This document shows, in pieces, positions 26,428 to 35,069 of a DNA stretch of 64,000 nt (position 1 is its first letter; each line of letters opens with the position of its first letter). The DNA is from CALFCE01 sp964411665 (GTDB lineage: Bacteria > Pseudomonadota > Gammaproteobacteria > Granulosicoccales > Granulosicoccaceae). The stretch lies in assembly GCA_964411665.1 (NCBI GenBank), contig CAYPMR010000001.1:62001-126000 (forward strand). Reading direction: 5' to 3'. A program made the position numbers and the translations under genes. The notes below the pieces were generated by a model. It was not told where the DNA came from, searched no databases, and saw only the letters and a list, made by a program, of their open reading frames with translations.

Positions 26428-27093
26428 ATGAGCAGTTTATTAGACAAACTAATGACCGCCAATCAAGCTGATTGGAATCGTTATGTGCAACATTCATTCG
26501 TACGTCAAATCGGTGACGGCACGCTTGATCGCGCCTGTTTCGAGCACTACCTGAAACAGGATTACATATTCCTGATTCAATATGCGCGTGCCTATGGACT
26601 GGCTGCTTTCAAAAGTTCGAACCTCGCTGAACTTAACCATGCAAAAGGCTTAATGTCTGCGATTGTGGATATTGAAATGAATCTGCATGTGGAATATTGC
26701 GAATCGTGGGGCATTGACCAATCAACGCTGGAGAACACCGTTGAATCGACTGCCAACATGGCCTACACCCGTTATGTCATGGAAAGAGGTCTGGCAGGGG
26801 ATCTTCTGGATCTGAATGTTGCACTAGCGCCCTGCGTTATCGGTTACGCTGAAGTTGCCAATTGGCTGTCCGCACAATCATTCCTGAAGATCGAAGGCAA
26901 CCCCTATGCATCATGGATCGAGATGTACACCAGTGATGAGTATCAGGAAGTAGCACAGGCGCATCGCGATATCATTAACCAGGTGGAACTGTCTCAACTT
27001 ACCGAACAACGAACTGCCGACCTGGTGTCTACCTTTGGTGCCGCTACCCGCCTGGAAGTTGATTTCTGGCAGATGGGTCTCGATATTCTGTGA
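26428..27093 (+). CDS. tenA: Aminopyrimidine aminohydrolase / thiaminase II
   Basis: 221 residues, all-helical TenA fold. The catalytic Cys (about 136, in ALAPCVIGY) corresponds to Cys135 of Bacillus TenA; Asp about 45 (LKQDYIFL) and a late Glu (RLEVDFW) complete the site, so this is the Cys-type (TenA_C) enzyme. It hydrolyses aminomethyl-pyrimidine from degraded thiamine to HMP, which ThiD then phosphorylates. Placement right after ThiXYZ fits base-degraded thiamine salvage. Overlaps thiO by 4 bp. Confidence 0.94.
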   Translation: MSSLLDKLMTANQADWNRYVQHSFVRQIGDGTLDRACFEHYLKQDYIFLIQYARAYGLAAFKSSNLAELNHAKGLMSAIVDIEMNLHVEYCESWGIDQSTLENTVESTANMAYTRYVMERGLAGDLLDLNVALAPCVIGYAEVANWLSAQSFLKIEGNPYASWIEMYTSDEYQEVAQAHRDIINQVELSQLTEQRTADLVSTFGAATRLEVDFWQMGLDIL

Positions 27094-28106
27094 GCACGGC
27101 CTCTGTAGAAATAATTGGTTCGGGTGTAGCAGGCCTGTGCTGTGCCATATTATTTGCCGAGCGCGGTTGCCATGTGACTGTTCGCTCAGCGAGCGGCGGT
27201 ATGGATGCGTCTTGTTGTTCATGGTGGGCTGGCGGCATGCTCGCACCCTGGTGTGAACGCGAATCCGCCGAACCGCCAATAGTCAGCCTGGGTATTAAGA
27301 GCATAGACTTCTGGAAAAAATACTGCCCGGACCTTGAAACTAAAGGTTCACTGGTGCTGGCCAGTCGCAGAGATTTACCCGACCTTGAGCAATTTGCCAG
27401 CCGCACCAGTGAGTTTGAAAAAATTTCCCCTGAGACCATAGAAGCATTAGAGCCCGACCTAGCTGGTCGTTTTGATGCAGGGTTATTCTTTAAGCAAGAA
27501 TGTCATTTAAATCCACGACAGGCGTTACAACAGTTGTTGCAACAGCTTGAATCAACAAAAGATGTGCAATTGGAATTTTCGACCCATGTTGATACGACGG
27601 ATCCCAGCAACAACGATGTCGACTGGCAAATTGACTGCCGGGGACTGGCTGCCCGGGATGTGCTGACGGACCTGCGCGGTGTCCGTGGCGAGATGCTGAT
27701 TTTACAAACCGATCAGGTTACGCTGAATCGCCCTGTCAGGTTACTGCATCCGCGCTTTCCACTGTACATCGTGCCGCGACCGGACAATAAGTTCATGGTG
27801 GGAGCGACCATGCTCGAAAGTGATTACCGGGGAGAGCCAACGGTACGCTCTATAATGGAATTGTTATCAGCCGCTTATTCCTTGCATCCGGCTTTTGCAG
27901 AGGCCAACATACTGGAGATGGGTGCAGATGCCAGACCTGCCTTCACTGATAACCTGCCACGCCTCAGAAGACGCGGCAACACGCTGTATGTAAACGGCCT
28001 TTTTCGGCACGGCTTTCTGTGTGCACCGGCAATGGCAAAAAAAGCCGTTGATTTTGCGTTAGACAATATAATAGATGACGAGTTAATTGATGAAAATCGT
28101 GCTTAA
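27090..28106 (+). CDS. thiO: Glycine oxidase
   Basis: 338 residues starting with GTG inside the tenA stop. A Rossmann FAD motif (IIGSGVAGLCCAIL) is at the N-terminus, followed by the family segment WWAGGMLAPWCE and a C-terminal VNGLFRHGFLCAP. ThiO makes dehydroglycine for the thiazole ring. It is the aerobic alternative to ThiH. Overlaps thiS by 17 bp. Confidence 0.93.
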   Translation: MSTASVEIIGSGVAGLCCAILFAERGCHVTVRSASGGMDASCCSWWAGGMLAPWCERESAEPPIVSLGIKSIDFWKKYCPDLETKGSLVLASRRDLPDLEQFASRTSEFEKISPETIEALEPDLAGRFDAGLFFKQECHLNPRQALQQLLQQLESTKDVQLEFSTHVDTTDPSNNDVDWQIDCRGLAARDVLTDLRGVRGEMLILQTDQVTLNRPVRLLHPRFPLYIVPRPDNKFMVGATMLESDYRGEPTVRSIMELLSAAYSLHPAFAEANILEMGADARPAFTDNLPRLRRRGNTLYVNGLFRHGFLCAPAMAKKAVDFALDNIIDDELIDENRA

Positions 28107-28287
28107 CGGCGACGCAATGGATACTGACTGTACAACCTTGCTGGAATTACTTGAATCACTTGATCACAAGGAAGGCTCTGTCGCCACAGCGGTCAACAGC
28201 GAATTCGTGCCCATTGCTCTGCGCGAGTCATTGAAACTGCAAAGCGGAGATCAGATTGAGATCATCGCGCCGATGTCAGGTGGTTAA
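28090..28287 (+). CDS. thiS: Sulfur carrier protein ThiS
   Basis: 65 residues, beta-grasp (ubiquitin-like) protein ending in the diglycine tail PMSGG that becomes a thiocarboxylate. Start ATG at 28090 lies inside thiO, indicating translational coupling. thiF is not in the window, so adenylation must be done by a protein encoded elsewhere. Confidence 0.94.
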   Translation: MKIVLNGDAMDTDCTTLLELLESLDHKEGSVATAVNSEFVPIALRESLKLQSGDQIEIIAPMSGG

Positions 28288-28291
28288 AGCA

Positions 28292-29071
28292 ATGAGCCTG
28301 AGTTTTTACGACACGCCGATTGAATCACGCTTGATGTTGGGCACAGCTTTGTATCCATCGCCGCAAATCATGCTCGATGCCATAAAAGCATCAGCAACCG
28401 ACATAGTCACTGTATCCCTGCGTCGCGAATCAAGCACCAACAAATCGGGGGACGCATTCTGGAACCTGATCAAACAGGCAAAGGTTAAAGTGCTGCCCAA
28501 CACGGCAGGCTGTCATACGGTGAAAGAAGCTGTCACTACAGCTCACATGGCACGTGAATTATTTGATACACCCTGGATCAAACTGGAAGTTATCGGCAAC
28601 GATGACACGCTGCACCCTGCGGTGGTCGAACTCATAGAAGCGGCGCGCATTTTATCCAGTGATGGATTTCAAGTATTCCCCTACACAACAGATGATTTGA
28701 GCGTTGCCGATCAACTGCTGAACGCAGGTTGTAAAGTGCTGATGCCCTGGGGCGCGCCCATAGGCAGCGGTCGTGGACTTAACAATCTATTCGCATTACG
28801 CGCCATGCGCGCCCACTTCCCCGATACACCGCTGGTGGTTGACGCAGGTATTGGTCTGCCATCACATGCTGCACAAGCGCTGGAGATCGGCTACGATGCA
28901 GTTTTACTGAATACTGCGGTTGCCAAAGCAGGAGACCCTGTCGCTATGGCCACAGCATTCGCGCAGGCAATATCTGCCGGACGAATGGCCTATGAGGCAA
29001 AGCCCATGCATGCACGTGATATGGCATCACCTTCAACCCCGGTAGTCGGCATGCCGTTCTGGAACGCTTGA
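28292..29071 (+). CDS. thiG: Thiazole synthase
   Basis: 259 residues, TIM barrel. Lys about 97 in PWIKLEVIGND is the Schiff-base lysine that binds deoxyxylulose phosphate; PNTAGCHT and PWGAPIGSGRGLNN (phosphate site) are also typical. It forms thiazole phosphate from DXP, dehydroglycine and ThiS-thiocarboxylate. Start is 4 bp after thiS. Confidence 0.96.
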   Translation: MSLSFYDTPIESRLMLGTALYPSPQIMLDAIKASATDIVTVSLRRESSTNKSGDAFWNLIKQAKVKVLPNTAGCHTVKEAVTTAHMARELFDTPWIKLEVIGNDDTLHPAVVELIEAARILSSDGFQVFPYTTDDLSVADQLLNAGCKVLMPWGAPIGSGRGLNNLFALRAMRAHFPDTPLVVDAGIGLPSHAAQALEIGYDAVLLNTAVAKAGDPVAMATAFAQAISAGRMAYEAKPMHARDMASPSTPVVGMPFWNA

Positions 29072-29072
29072 T

Positions 29073-29672
29073 ATGTTAAGTCGTTTTTATTTGATTGTAG
29101 ACAACGTCGATAGCCTCTCGCAGTTCTTGCCACTGGGTTTAAAGTGCGTCCAGCTACGAATCAAATCTGCACCCTATGCCGATTTAAAAACCGCTATCCG
29201 CGAGTCAAAGCAACTGTGTGACGATCACCAATGCCAGTTGATCGTCAATGACTACTGGCAACTGGCTATCGAAGAAGGCTGTGATGCGGTACATCTGGGT
29301 CAAGAGGATCTGGACACCGCAGACATGACGTCCATCCAGTCAGCAGGGATACGTTATGGCATTTCTACCCACGACAAAGCCGAGCTGAATCGTGCCCTGT
29401 CGCTGAACCCACACTACATCGCTCTTGGCCCCATCTATCAAACACTGCTAAAGAAAATGCCCTGGCGACCACAAGGTCTGGAAAAACTGACTCGCTGGAA
29501 AAGCCGCATCGGGGAGATACCGCTAGTGGCTATAGGCGGACTAGTACCCGACCGTGCAGAAGGCGTGTTTGCCGCAGGAGCAGATAGCGTTTGTGTCGTG
29601 ACAGATGTCGTGCAACATGATGATCCCGTCCAACGCGTGCAGGAATGGCTTGATATCTGTGCGACAAACTAA
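29073..29672 (+). CDS. thiE: Thiamine phosphate synthase
   Basis: 199 residues. The pattern VQLRIKS, IVNDYWQLAIEEGCDAVHLGQEDL, GISTHDKAEL and ALGPIYQT...PQGLEKL is that of ThiE, which joins HMP-PP and thiazole phosphate to thiamine phosphate. Slightly short (family about 205-215). It starts 1 bp after the thiG stop and closes the classical thi genes of the operon. Confidence 0.95.
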   Translation: MLSRFYLIVDNVDSLSQFLPLGLKCVQLRIKSAPYADLKTAIRESKQLCDDHQCQLIVNDYWQLAIEEGCDAVHLGQEDLDTADMTSIQSAGIRYGISTHDKAELNRALSLNPHYIALGPIYQTLLKKMPWRPQGLEKLTRWKSRIGEIPLVAIGGLVPDRAEGVFAAGADSVCVVTDVVQHDDPVQRVQEWLDICATN

Positions 29673-29685
29673 AACTTGAAGTTAC

Positions 29686-29735
29686 AAACCAAACCAAGCC
29701 AAGCCAAACAAAACGAAACGAAACCAAAACAAAGG
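29686..29735 (+). repeat. Pentanucleotide repeat array (AAACC-like, ten units)
   Basis: Ten 5-bp units (AAACC, AAACC, AAGCC, AAGCC, AAACA, AAACG, AAACG, AAACC, AAAAC, AAAGG) fill the gap between thiE and the hydratase gene. The last unit supplies the AAAGG ribosome site, so unit number sets spacing from thiE. Confidence 0.9.
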
Positions 29736-29744
29736 GACCAACCC

Positions 29745-30545
29745 ATGTCTTCCCACGACAATCTCGCCGATCAACTGTGGCAAGCACGCCTGAACGGAAC
29801 GACCGTCAGTGACTTACAGGCACCAACCACTGTCGATGAAGCTTATGCACTGCAGCGTGTAACGACAACGCGATGCGCTCAACAGGTTAATGGATTTAAA
29901 ATCGGTGCAACCGTTGCCGACATACAAAAACTTCTGCAACTGGATGAACCTTTCTACGGGCCGCTCTATAGCGAATTCACCCGACGTAACGGTTGTGATC
30001 TGGCGGTGTATCCAGACCATCTGCCACGTATTGAACCTGAATTCGTTGTGCGCCTGGGCAAACCACTAAAAGCGTCACAAGGAAAACCTGTCAGTCGCGA
30101 TCAGGTCCTTGATGCCGTCGCCAGTATCTCGGTTGCTTTCGAATTCGTTGGATCGCGAGTCAACCCGGACTTGGTTACCGATAGCAATCGCGGCCTTCTT
30201 GCTATTGCTGATTTTGGTGCCAATCTCGATTTCATCATGGATCTGGAGCGTGAGGATTGGCAAGACATTGACCTCAGTGCATCACCGGTTGAACTCTTTA
30301 TCAATGATGAATCAATTGCCACAGGACACAGCGGTCTGTCTGTCGCCGGTAATCCACTGGATATTGTTGCCTGGTTGGCCAATGCGCCGGGGCTTGCAGA
30401 CTCTGGCGTGGATGCAGGCATGCTGATTAGTTGCGGCACTTGCACACCCGCCTTTGCGGTCAACCCGGGTGACAAGGTCCGTGCGAACTATCGTGACTTT
30501 GGCGACCTCACTTGCACCATTGTTAATGCAGAGAATCCAGCATGA
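29745..30545 (+). CDS. 2-keto-4-pentenoate hydratase-like protein (MhpD family)
   Basis: 266 residues from the ATG at 29745, preceded by AAAGGGA. Family patterns are GFKIGATV near residue 45, a metal-binding segment IEPEFVVRLGKPL, AFEFVGSRV and a C-terminal VNPGDKVRANYRDFGDL. Members add water to 2-oxo-pentenoates. It sits 72 bp after thiE and overlaps a HAD gene by 4 bp; all three trailing genes may be read from the thi promoter. Actual substrate unknown. Confidence 0.83.
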   Translation: MSSHDNLADQLWQARLNGTTVSDLQAPTTVDEAYALQRVTTTRCAQQVNGFKIGATVADIQKLLQLDEPFYGPLYSEFTRRNGCDLAVYPDHLPRIEPEFVVRLGKPLKASQGKPVSRDQVLDAVASISVAFEFVGSRVNPDLVTDSNRGLLAIADFGANLDFIMDLEREDWQDIDLSASPVELFINDESIATGHSGLSVAGNPLDIVAWLANAPGLADSGVDAGMLISCGTCTPAFAVNPGDKVRANYRDFGDLTCTIVNAENPA

Positions 30546-31264
30546 GTACAACCTTCCCCTCCCCTTATAAAGCCTTGCTGTTTGATGTGTTCGGCACCGT
30601 AGTTGATTGGCGAAGGTCCATCATCGCCGAACTGACGCAGTTTTTCGGGCAACGCGGCATAGAGAAAGATTGGGAACAATTCGCACTCGATTGGAGAGCA
30701 CTGTACCAACCCGCCATGGAGCGGGTCAGAAGTGGCGAGCGTGGTTATGTTGTACTCGATACCATGCACAGGGAAAACCTGATGCAACTCTTACCGGGTT
30801 ATGATCTGCACGATCTCTCTGATGACGATATCGATCACCTCAATAGAGTCTGGCATCGACTGCAACCCTGGGCTGACACACTGCCCGGCATGTACAGACT
30901 GCGTAAACAATTTATGTTGGGCACACTGTCGAATGGCAACATCGCATTACTTGTGAATATGGCCAAACACAGCTCGATCCCGTGGGATGCCATTCTGGGG
31001 TCGGAACCTGCGCAGGGCTATAAACCAGAACACAAGGTCTACTTAAAATCAGCCGCCATGTTTGGTCTAACGCCTGAGCAATGCATCATGGTTGCTGCAC
31101 ACAACGAAGATCTTGAAGTAGCGGCTGAATTGGGCTTTGCTACTGCGTATATCAACAGACCTGATGAATACGGCGCCGCACAAAATAAGAATCTGAAAGC
31201 CGAGCAGGAATGGACCTTCGTCTGCGACTCGATGACTGAGCTGGCAACAAAACTCGGCGTCTAG
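30542..31264 (+). CDS. HAD-superfamily hydrolase, haloacid dehalogenase type II-like
   Basis: 240 residues. HAD motif I LLFDVFGTVVDWR (nucleophile Asp about 15), motif II TLSNGN and motif III/IV region GYKPEHKVYL...VAAHNEDLEVAAELG are present, matching L-2-haloacid dehalogenase-like proteins. Many of these are phosphatases or of unknown substrate. Couples to the hydratase by a 4-bp overlap and to the FAH gene by a 10-bp gap. Confidence 0.82.
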   Translation: MSTTFPSPYKALLFDVFGTVVDWRRSIIAELTQFFGQRGIEKDWEQFALDWRALYQPAMERVRSGERGYVVLDTMHRENLMQLLPGYDLHDLSDDDIDHLNRVWHRLQPWADTLPGMYRLRKQFMLGTLSNGNIALLVNMAKHSSIPWDAILGSEPAQGYKPEHKVYLKSAAMFGLTPEQCIMVAAHNEDLEVAAELGFATAYINRPDEYGAAQNKNLKAEQEWTFVCDSMTELATKLGV

Positions 31265-31274
31265 TAGAAATTCT

Positions 31275-32255
31275 ATGAAGCTTGCCACTCTTAAGAATGA
31301 CAGTCGTGACGGACAACTAGTCGTTGTCTCCAAAGATTTAAAACACTACGCCGATGCGCAAGCGATTGCGCCCACCCTGCAATACGCACTCGATCACTGG
31401 GATAAGCTTTCTCCAGCACTGAGTGAACTGACGCCTGATCAACCACTGGATTTTTCAAAGTGCCATTCACCTTTACCACGTGCTTATCAATGGGCAGACG
31501 GTTCAGCGTACATAAACCATGTAGAGCTGTTGCGTAAGGCAAGAGGCGCTGAAATGCCAGCGACTTTCTACGAAGACCCCTTGCTCTATCAAGGCGGATC
31601 AGACAACTTCCTCGCACCCACCGATAATATCCCAGCAGGAGACGAATCCTGGGGAATCGATATGGAAGGCGAAATTGCCGTTATCACCGGTGATGTGCCC
31701 ATGGGCGCAGATGTTCAAACAGCAGAAAACGCCATACGCCTGGTCATGCTGGTCAATGACGTGTCTTTGCGTGGCCTGATCCCGGCAGAGCTTGCCAAAG
31801 GTTTCGGGTTCTTTCATTCAAAACCACCAACTGCATTCTCCCCAATTGCAGTCACACTGGATGAACTAGGCAACAACTGGCAAAACAGCACCCTCACCTT
31901 GCCACTGCATGTAGATTACAACGGCAAACCGTTTGGCCGCGCAAAGGCGCACGTTGATCAGACGTTTACCCTGCCCCAACTCATCGCACATGCAGCCAAG
32001 ACACGACCCTTGCAGGCTGGCACGATAGTCGGTTCCGGCACTATCTCGAATAAATACGAAGGTGGTCCCGGTTTACCTGTTAGCGAAGGGGGTGTTGGGT
32101 TTAGTTGTATCGCCGAGCTGCGCACTATCGAAACTATTAATACCGGCAAACCATCCACGCCCTTTATGCGTAGTGGTGATCATGTGCGTATAGAGATGTT
32201 TGACGATCAGGGTCAATCGATCTTTGGTGCTATTGATCAGACGGTAAGTGACTAA
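31275..32255 (+). CDS. Fumarylacetoacetate hydrolase family protein
   Basis: 326 residues with the FAH barrel: metal-binding Glu in GIDMEGEIAVITG, LVMLVNDVSLRGL, and C-terminal GSGTISNKYEGG. An N-terminal region of about 85 residues resembles the longer FAH group. Members hydrolyse or decarboxylate beta-diketo acids. No tyrosine-degradation gene is adjacent, so the substrate is open. Last gene of the forward run; I see no clear terminator in the 278-bp gap after it. Confidence 0.83.
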   Translation: MKLATLKNDSRDGQLVVVSKDLKHYADAQAIAPTLQYALDHWDKLSPALSELTPDQPLDFSKCHSPLPRAYQWADGSAYINHVELLRKARGAEMPATFYEDPLLYQGGSDNFLAPTDNIPAGDESWGIDMEGEIAVITGDVPMGADVQTAENAIRLVMLVNDVSLRGLIPAELAKGFGFFHSKPPTAFSPIAVTLDELGNNWQNSTLTLPLHVDYNGKPFGRAKAHVDQTFTLPQLIAHAAKTRPLQAGTIVGSGTISNKYEGGPGLPVSEGGVGFSCIAELRTIETINTGKPSTPFMRSGDHVRIEMFDDQGQSIFGAIDQTVSD

Positions 32256-32533
32256 AGAATTACTGAAGTACGCTAGCTATAGTTGAAATTAAAAGATGTG
32301 GGTAAAGCCAAGGGCGGGTGAATTGCTTACGTTTCAAGCAGCCGCTGGTGATTTAGTGCAAATTCAGAATCGATTTTTTTACTGTTTTTAGTAGCCATCG
32401 TCCAAAGTTTGCTTAGCCTAAATGTGTTTTTCAATCGTTTAACGTAAAGCGTTCTCTAGGTCCTGAACCATCCAAAGTCCGCAAATAGTGACCATCTACA
32501 GTCCATCGATACTTTGGTAAAATTAAGTAGTAA

Positions 32534-33409
32534 CTAGCAGCTTTCCTGAACCTGCTCGCACAACCAATCGAATACCGCTGCCACCTCAATTTTCTTCAAG
32601 CTACTCTTGCGATAAATTAAATAGTACGCATTCTCGGGTTCAATCGATAAGTTGAACGGTTTTACAAGTTTGTTTTCCTTAATTTCTGTTTCAACAAAAG
32701 GTAATATGCCGAGAGCAACACCTTGACCATCCAAAGCTGTCTGCAAGACAAGATTGGTATCATCTATAACAGTGCCCACTATATTTTCTGTCGTTCTAAC
32801 ATTGGCCGAGTCAAACCATTGTTGCCAGGCTTTGTGATCTCTTTGGTGAATCAACGGGTAATCGAGTAAGTCAGATTCATTTTCAGGCTGTTTAGAACAA
32901 GGTGACAGAACCGGCGTTAGCTTAATCTTTATAAAAAGTTCGGCTTCCATTGATGGCCAATACCCACTGCCCCAGACGATTGCCAGATCGAAACGTTCAA
33001 AGTTGTTTTGTGTTGGAAAGGCTGTGTTGTGTAGTTGCAGGTCTATGGAATTATTTTTGGCCCAAAAATCACCGAGCCTCGGTGCCAACCAACGTGTGCC
33101 AATGATAGAACCCAAACCGAGAGTGACCACATCGCGTTGGTTGTATGACTCAACTTGGGTGATAGACACATCAATATCATCGAACGCTTTGCGCAACGTG
33201 TTAAACAGCACCTGACCTGGTTTCGTGAGTAAGACTTGTCGGGATTGTCGTTCGAACAATGTGCAGTTCAATTGTTGTTCTAGAGATTTGATTTGATGGC
33301 TAATTGCCGTTGGTGTAACAAACAACTCCTCAGCCGCGCGTTTGAAGCTCAAATAGCGAGCTGCGGCTTCAAAACTCTTCAATGCCTGTGCGGATTTAAC
33401 GTTACGCAT
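32534..33409 (-). CDS. LysR-family transcriptional regulator (GcvA-like)
   Basis: 291 residues. The N-terminal winged helix (SFEAAARYLSFKRAAEELFVTPTAISHQIKSLE) is of the GcvA type, followed by a periplasmic-binding-like effector domain (VTLGLGSIIGTRWLAPRLGDF). It is divergent from the MttB-demethylase-TPP enzyme operon with a 103-bp shared promoter region, the usual layout for a LysR activator of the neighbour operon, probably responding to the methylated substrate or its product. Confidence 0.9.
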   Translation of the reverse strand: MRNVKSAQALKSFEAAARYLSFKRAAEELFVTPTAISHQIKSLEQQLNCTLFERQSRQVLLTKPGQVLFNTLRKAFDDIDVSITQVESYNQRDVVTLGLGSIIGTRWLAPRLGDFWAKNNSIDLQLHNTAFPTQNNFERFDLAIVWGSGYWPSMEAELFIKIKLTPVLSPCSKQPENESDLLDYPLIHQRDHKAWQQWFDSANVRTTENIVGTVIDDTNLVLQTALDGQGVALGILPFVETEIKENKLVKPFNLSIEPENAYYLIYRKSSLKKIEVAAVFDWLCEQVQESC

Positions 33410-33512
33410 ATTTCTCAGATGAAATATTTTCAGCCATGATGCCGATTATTCTCGTTTGTCGTGTCGATGTAAAGCCAGTAGTGTAGTAGGACGCGATTAG
33501 ACAACTCACCCT

Positions 33513-35069
33513 ATGGATGAGCAAAAGAGCTCTAAACGAAAATCCAGGCGGCGCAAGCCCAACGGTATTGATAATTCTGCTGCGGTTGCGCCGGCTGTGT
33601 GGGGCGGCGTGGTTGGCGGCCGATTCAAACCCCTCAACGACGCTGAAGTCAAGCTCGTTGAAGAAACAGTGTTGCACCTACTTGAAACACTGGGCCTGTC
33701 GCAAGCCATTCCGTCCATGATCGATAAAGTCATCGCTGCCGGTGGCTCGATGACCGACGACGATCGCCTCCTTTTCCCGCGTGAGCTGGTGCTTGAAACC
33801 ATAGCCGGTGCTCGGCGGGATATCACCCTCCACGGTCAGCGCAGTGAACACGATATTCATTTGACTGGCGCGCGTGTTCATATGTCGTCGGGTGGCGCGG
33901 CACCCGGTGTATTCGACATTAACAGCGGAGAGTATCGCGAAAGCACGACACAGGATCTGTACGATGCCGCGCGTATCGTTGATGCGATGGAAAATATTCA
34001 CCACTTCAGCCGCTCTGTTGTTGCTCGCGATATAGAAGATAACCAGGTGATGGATATCAATACCGCTTATGCCTGCCTTATGGGCACCGCTAAACATGTC
34101 TCGGTAAGCATTAGCGACCCATCAACCGTACCGATTATTGCCGACCTGTGTTATCGATTGGCGGGAAGCGAGGCAGCATTTCGTGAACGCCCGTTTCTGA
34201 CTGTTATGGTTTGCCATGTTGTACCGCCCATGCGCTTTGCCGAAGATGCCTGCAATACTTTAGAAGCAGCTGTGCTTGCCGGATTTCCAGTGCAGATTAT
34301 TTCGGCAGGGCAAGCTGGAGCCACGAGCCCAGCTACGATTGCCGGCTCGGTTGTACAGGCTGTGGCTGAATCACTTGCCGGGCTTGTGTTTGTCCGTTTG
34401 ATTGACCCTCATGCACGAGCGATTTTTGCACCCAAGCCATTAGTCGTCGATTTAAGAACCGGATCAATGTGCGGTGGTGGCGGTGAGCAGGCTATTTTGA
34501 TGGCAGCTGCAGCGCAGATGGGGCGTCATTTTAATTTACCGACCAGTTCGATCGCTGGTATCACCGATGCTAAAACGATGGATGCTCAATTCGGTATGGA
34601 AAAAACCCTGACGGTATCAATGTCAGCACATGCCGGCTCCAATTTAATTACCCAGTCCTGTGGCATGCAATCAAGCTTACTAGGCGTCTCCTTAGAAGCT
34701 TACGTTAATGACAATGATATGCTGGGGCATATTTTACGAACCGTGCGCGGTGTTGAAGCCACGCTTGAGAATATCGCGGAAGCTGTTATTAACGACGTGT
34801 GCCGTGGCGCCGGACATTATTTGGGTGAAATAAATACATTCAACCGAATGAAGTCCGATTACTTTTATCCGAGTGTAGGCGATAGGCGCACACCACAAGA
34901 ATGGCAAGATGACGGCTCAAAATCAATTGGAGAACAGGCGCGGGCGAAAGCTTCAGAATTGCTTGCTACGCATTATCCAACCCATATAACAGATGAACAG
35001 GATCGTGATTTGCGTTCGTGTTTTGATATCCGCCTTAGCCGTGAACAGATTGGCAGGAAGGCGCTTTGA
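33513..35069 (+). CDS. Trimethylamine methyltransferase family protein (MttB-like, non-pyrrolysine), copy 2
   Basis: 518 residues. It shares the lysine/arginine-rich N-terminus, the EAxLAGFPVQIISAGQAGATSP region and the C-terminal GAGHYLGEINTFNRMKSDYFYP segment of the MttB family, but differs clearly from the first copy (21144-22700). No internal amber codon is present. Expected to transfer a methyl group from a quaternary amine to a corrinoid protein. Its stop overlaps the TTG start of the next flavoenzyme, so the two products probably act on the same compound in sequence. Confidence 0.87.
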   Translation: MDEQKSSKRKSRRRKPNGIDNSAAVAPAVWGGVVGGRFKPLNDAEVKLVEETVLHLLETLGLSQAIPSMIDKVIAAGGSMTDDDRLLFPRELVLETIAGARRDITLHGQRSEHDIHLTGARVHMSSGGAAPGVFDINSGEYRESTTQDLYDAARIVDAMENIHHFSRSVVARDIEDNQVMDINTAYACLMGTAKHVSVSISDPSTVPIIADLCYRLAGSEAAFRERPFLTVMVCHVVPPMRFAEDACNTLEAAVLAGFPVQIISAGQAGATSPATIAGSVVQAVAESLAGLVFVRLIDPHARAIFAPKPLVVDLRTGSMCGGGGEQAILMAAAAQMGRHFNLPTSSIAGITDAKTMDAQFGMEKTLTVSMSAHAGSNLITQSCGMQSSLLGVSLEAYVNDNDMLGHILRTVRGVEATLENIAEAVINDVCRGAGHYLGEINTFNRMKSDYFYPSVGDRRTPQEWQDDGSKSIGEQARAKASELLATHYPTHITDEQDRDLRSCFDIRLSREQIGRKAL

